DNA from: Archivesica marissinica
Taxonomy: Eukaryota; Mollusca; Bivalvia; Venerida; Vesicomyidae
DNA: 64,000 nt
Direction: 5' to 3'
NCBI GenBank assembly: GCA_014843695.1
Contig: CM026391.1
Coordinates: forward strand, 34,533,597-34,597,596
Numbering within the stretch: the first letter of the stretch is position 1; the number at the start of each line of letters is the position of its first letter. Both the position numbers and the translations under genes were made by a program. Shown piece by piece: positions 62,326-64,000 of this stretch. Under the pieces are notes generated by a model, which was not told the origin of the DNA, made no database searches, and worked only from the letters and a program-made list of their open reading frames with translations.

Positions 62326-64000
62326 AATATGAAATGCTGACTATTGTACATCCCGGGCCAATATCTTGAAATGCTGACTATTGTACATCCCGGGCCAATA
62401 TCTTGAATTGTTGACTATTGTACATCACGGGCCAATATCTTGAAATGTTGACTATTGTACATCCCGGACCAATATCTAGAAATGCTGACTATTGTACACC
62501 ATGGGACAATATCTTGACATGTTGACTATTGTACATCCCGGACCAATATCTGGAAATGCTGACTATTGTACACCACGGGCCAATATCTTGAAATGTTGAC
62601 TATTGTACATCCCGGGCAAATATCTTGAAATGCTGACTATTGTACATCACGGGCCAATATCTTGAAATGCTGACTATTGTACATCCCGGGCCAATATCTT
62701 GAAATGCTGACTATTGTACATCCCGGGCCAATATCTTGAAATGCTGACTATTGTACATCTCGGACCAATATCTTGAAATGCTGACTAGTGTACATCACGG
62801 ACCAATATCTTGAAATGTTTACTATTGTACATTACGGGCCAATATCTTGAAATGTTGACTATTGTACATTACGGGCCAATATCTTGAAATGTTGACTATT
62901 GTACATCCCGGACCAATATCTGGAAATGCTGACTATTGTACATCATGGGCCAAAATCTTGAAATGTTGACTATTGTACATCCCGGACCAATATCTTGAAA
63001 TGCTGACTATTGTACATCCTGGGCCAATATCTTGAAATGTTGACTATTGTACATCCCGGGCCAATATCTTGAAATGCTGACTATTGTACATCACGGGCCA
63101 ATATCTTGAAATGTTGACTATTGTACATCCGGGCCAATATCTTGAAATGTTGACTATTGTACATCACGGGCCAATATCTGAATTGCTGACTATTGTACAT
63201 CCCGGGCCAATATCTTGAAATGTTGACTATTGTACATCACGGTCCAATATCTTGAAATGTTGACTATTGTACATCCCGGGCCAATATCTTGAAATGCTGA
63301 CTATTGTACATCCCGGGCCAATATCTTGAAATGTTGACTATTGTACATCCCGGGCCAATATGAAATGCTGACTATTGTACATCCCGGGCCAATATCTTGA
63401 AATGTTGACTATTGTACATCACGGGCCAATATCTTGAAATGTTGACTATTGTACATCCCGGACCAATATCTTGAAATGCTGACTATTGTACATCCCGGGC
63501 CAATATCTTGAAATGTTGACTATTGTACATCCCGGGCCAATATCTTGAAATGTTGACTATTGTACATCCCGGGCCAATATCATGAAATGTTGACTATTGT
63601 ACATCCCGGGTCAATATCTTGAAATGCTTACTATTGTACATCACGGGCCAATATGTTGAAATGTTGACTATTGTACATCACGGGCCAATATCTGGAAATG
63701 TTGGCTATTGTACATGCCGAACCAATATCTTGAAATGCTGACTATTGTACATCCCCGGCCAATATCTTGAAATGTTCACTATTGTAGATCACAGAGCCAA
63801 TATCTTGAAATGTTGACTATTGTACATCCCGGGCCAATATCTTGAAATGCTGACTAGTGTACATCACGGGGCAATATCTTAAAATGTTGGCTATTGTACA
63901 TCACGGGCCAATGTCTTGAAATGTTGACTATTGTACATCCCGGACCAATATCTTGAAATGTTGACTATTGTACATCTCGGACCAATATCTTGAAATGCTG
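53896..64000 (-). repeat. 37-bp satellite, type A, reverse orientation (roughly 270 copies)
   Basis: The same 37-bp monomer as 21245-52895, now reading TTGACTATTGTACATC and GGGCCAATATCTTGAAATG on the plus strand. All the familiar variants appear in complement: CATCACTGGCC, CATTTCGAGCC, CATTTTGGGCC and CATGCCGAACC. The array runs off the right window edge with no sign of ending and no genes inside. Confidence 0.98.

Noticed and set aside
21245..64000. A CCAAT (NF-Y type) site in every 37-bp monomer on the GGGCCAATATC strand.
   Set aside because: Only the five-base core fits; the bases following CCAAT do not match the NF-Y preference, so there is no basis for a functional claim.

Overview
This window is non-coding, satellite-rich DNA from a eukaryote. 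The best guess is an invertebrate animal, plausibly a mollusc or other lophotrochozoan. That guess rests only on degraded tRNA-derived SINE-like elements and one spliced-looking terminal exon, so it is tentative. There is no bacterial gene organisation, and nearly all open reading frames are by-products of tandem repeats or of N runs. No complete gene is visible. Three runs of exactly 1,000 N (1448-2447, 20245-21244, 52896-53895) are placeholder gaps of unknown true size.

Layout. 1-530: AT-rich 24-bp tandem repeat, open at the window edge. 531-1013: unique DNA with a candidate 3'-terminal coding exon. 1014-3234: 44-bp satellite, broken by gap 1. 3235-3905: unique DNA with a minus-strand tRNA-Arg-like SINE head. 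3906-5808: 38-bp minisatellite, about 50 copies. 5809-6639: two related minus-strand SINE pieces, one with a poly-A tail and a 9-bp target-site duplication. 6640-7110: a 37-bp minisatellite (type B), abutting a 52-bp array (7111-8622). 8623-8928: unique DNA with a plus-strand SINE core. 8929-9116: 21-bp array. 9117-9852: unique DNA. 9853-20244: 35-bp satellite, roughly 300 copies. After gap 2, 21245-52895 is a 37-bp satellite (type A), roughly 860 copies. After gap 3 the same 37-bp satellite continues to the window end in the opposite orientation, roughly 270 copies.

The most informative structure is inside the 37-bp satellite. Rare monomer variants act as landmarks. Their order and spacing to the left of gap 3 (about 41.7-50.0 kb) are mirrored to the right of it (about 53.9-62.3 kb), which gives two inverted arms of about 8 kb. 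Several landmark pairs share a coordinate sum of 103,859-103,860. The arms also share a direct duplication offset by 1,734 bp (left) and 1,733 bp (right). This is either a real satellite palindrome or an allelic contig placed in the wrong orientation across the gap. Separately, gap 1 is flanked by the same 198 bp on both sides, abutting the Ns exactly, so the two contig ends probably overlap and the gap is false. Higher-order repeats (a 438-bp 12-mer in triplicate and a 2.1-2.3 kb unit) are also readable.

No new protein-coding or RNA system was found. The interest lies in satellite architecture and assembly correctness.
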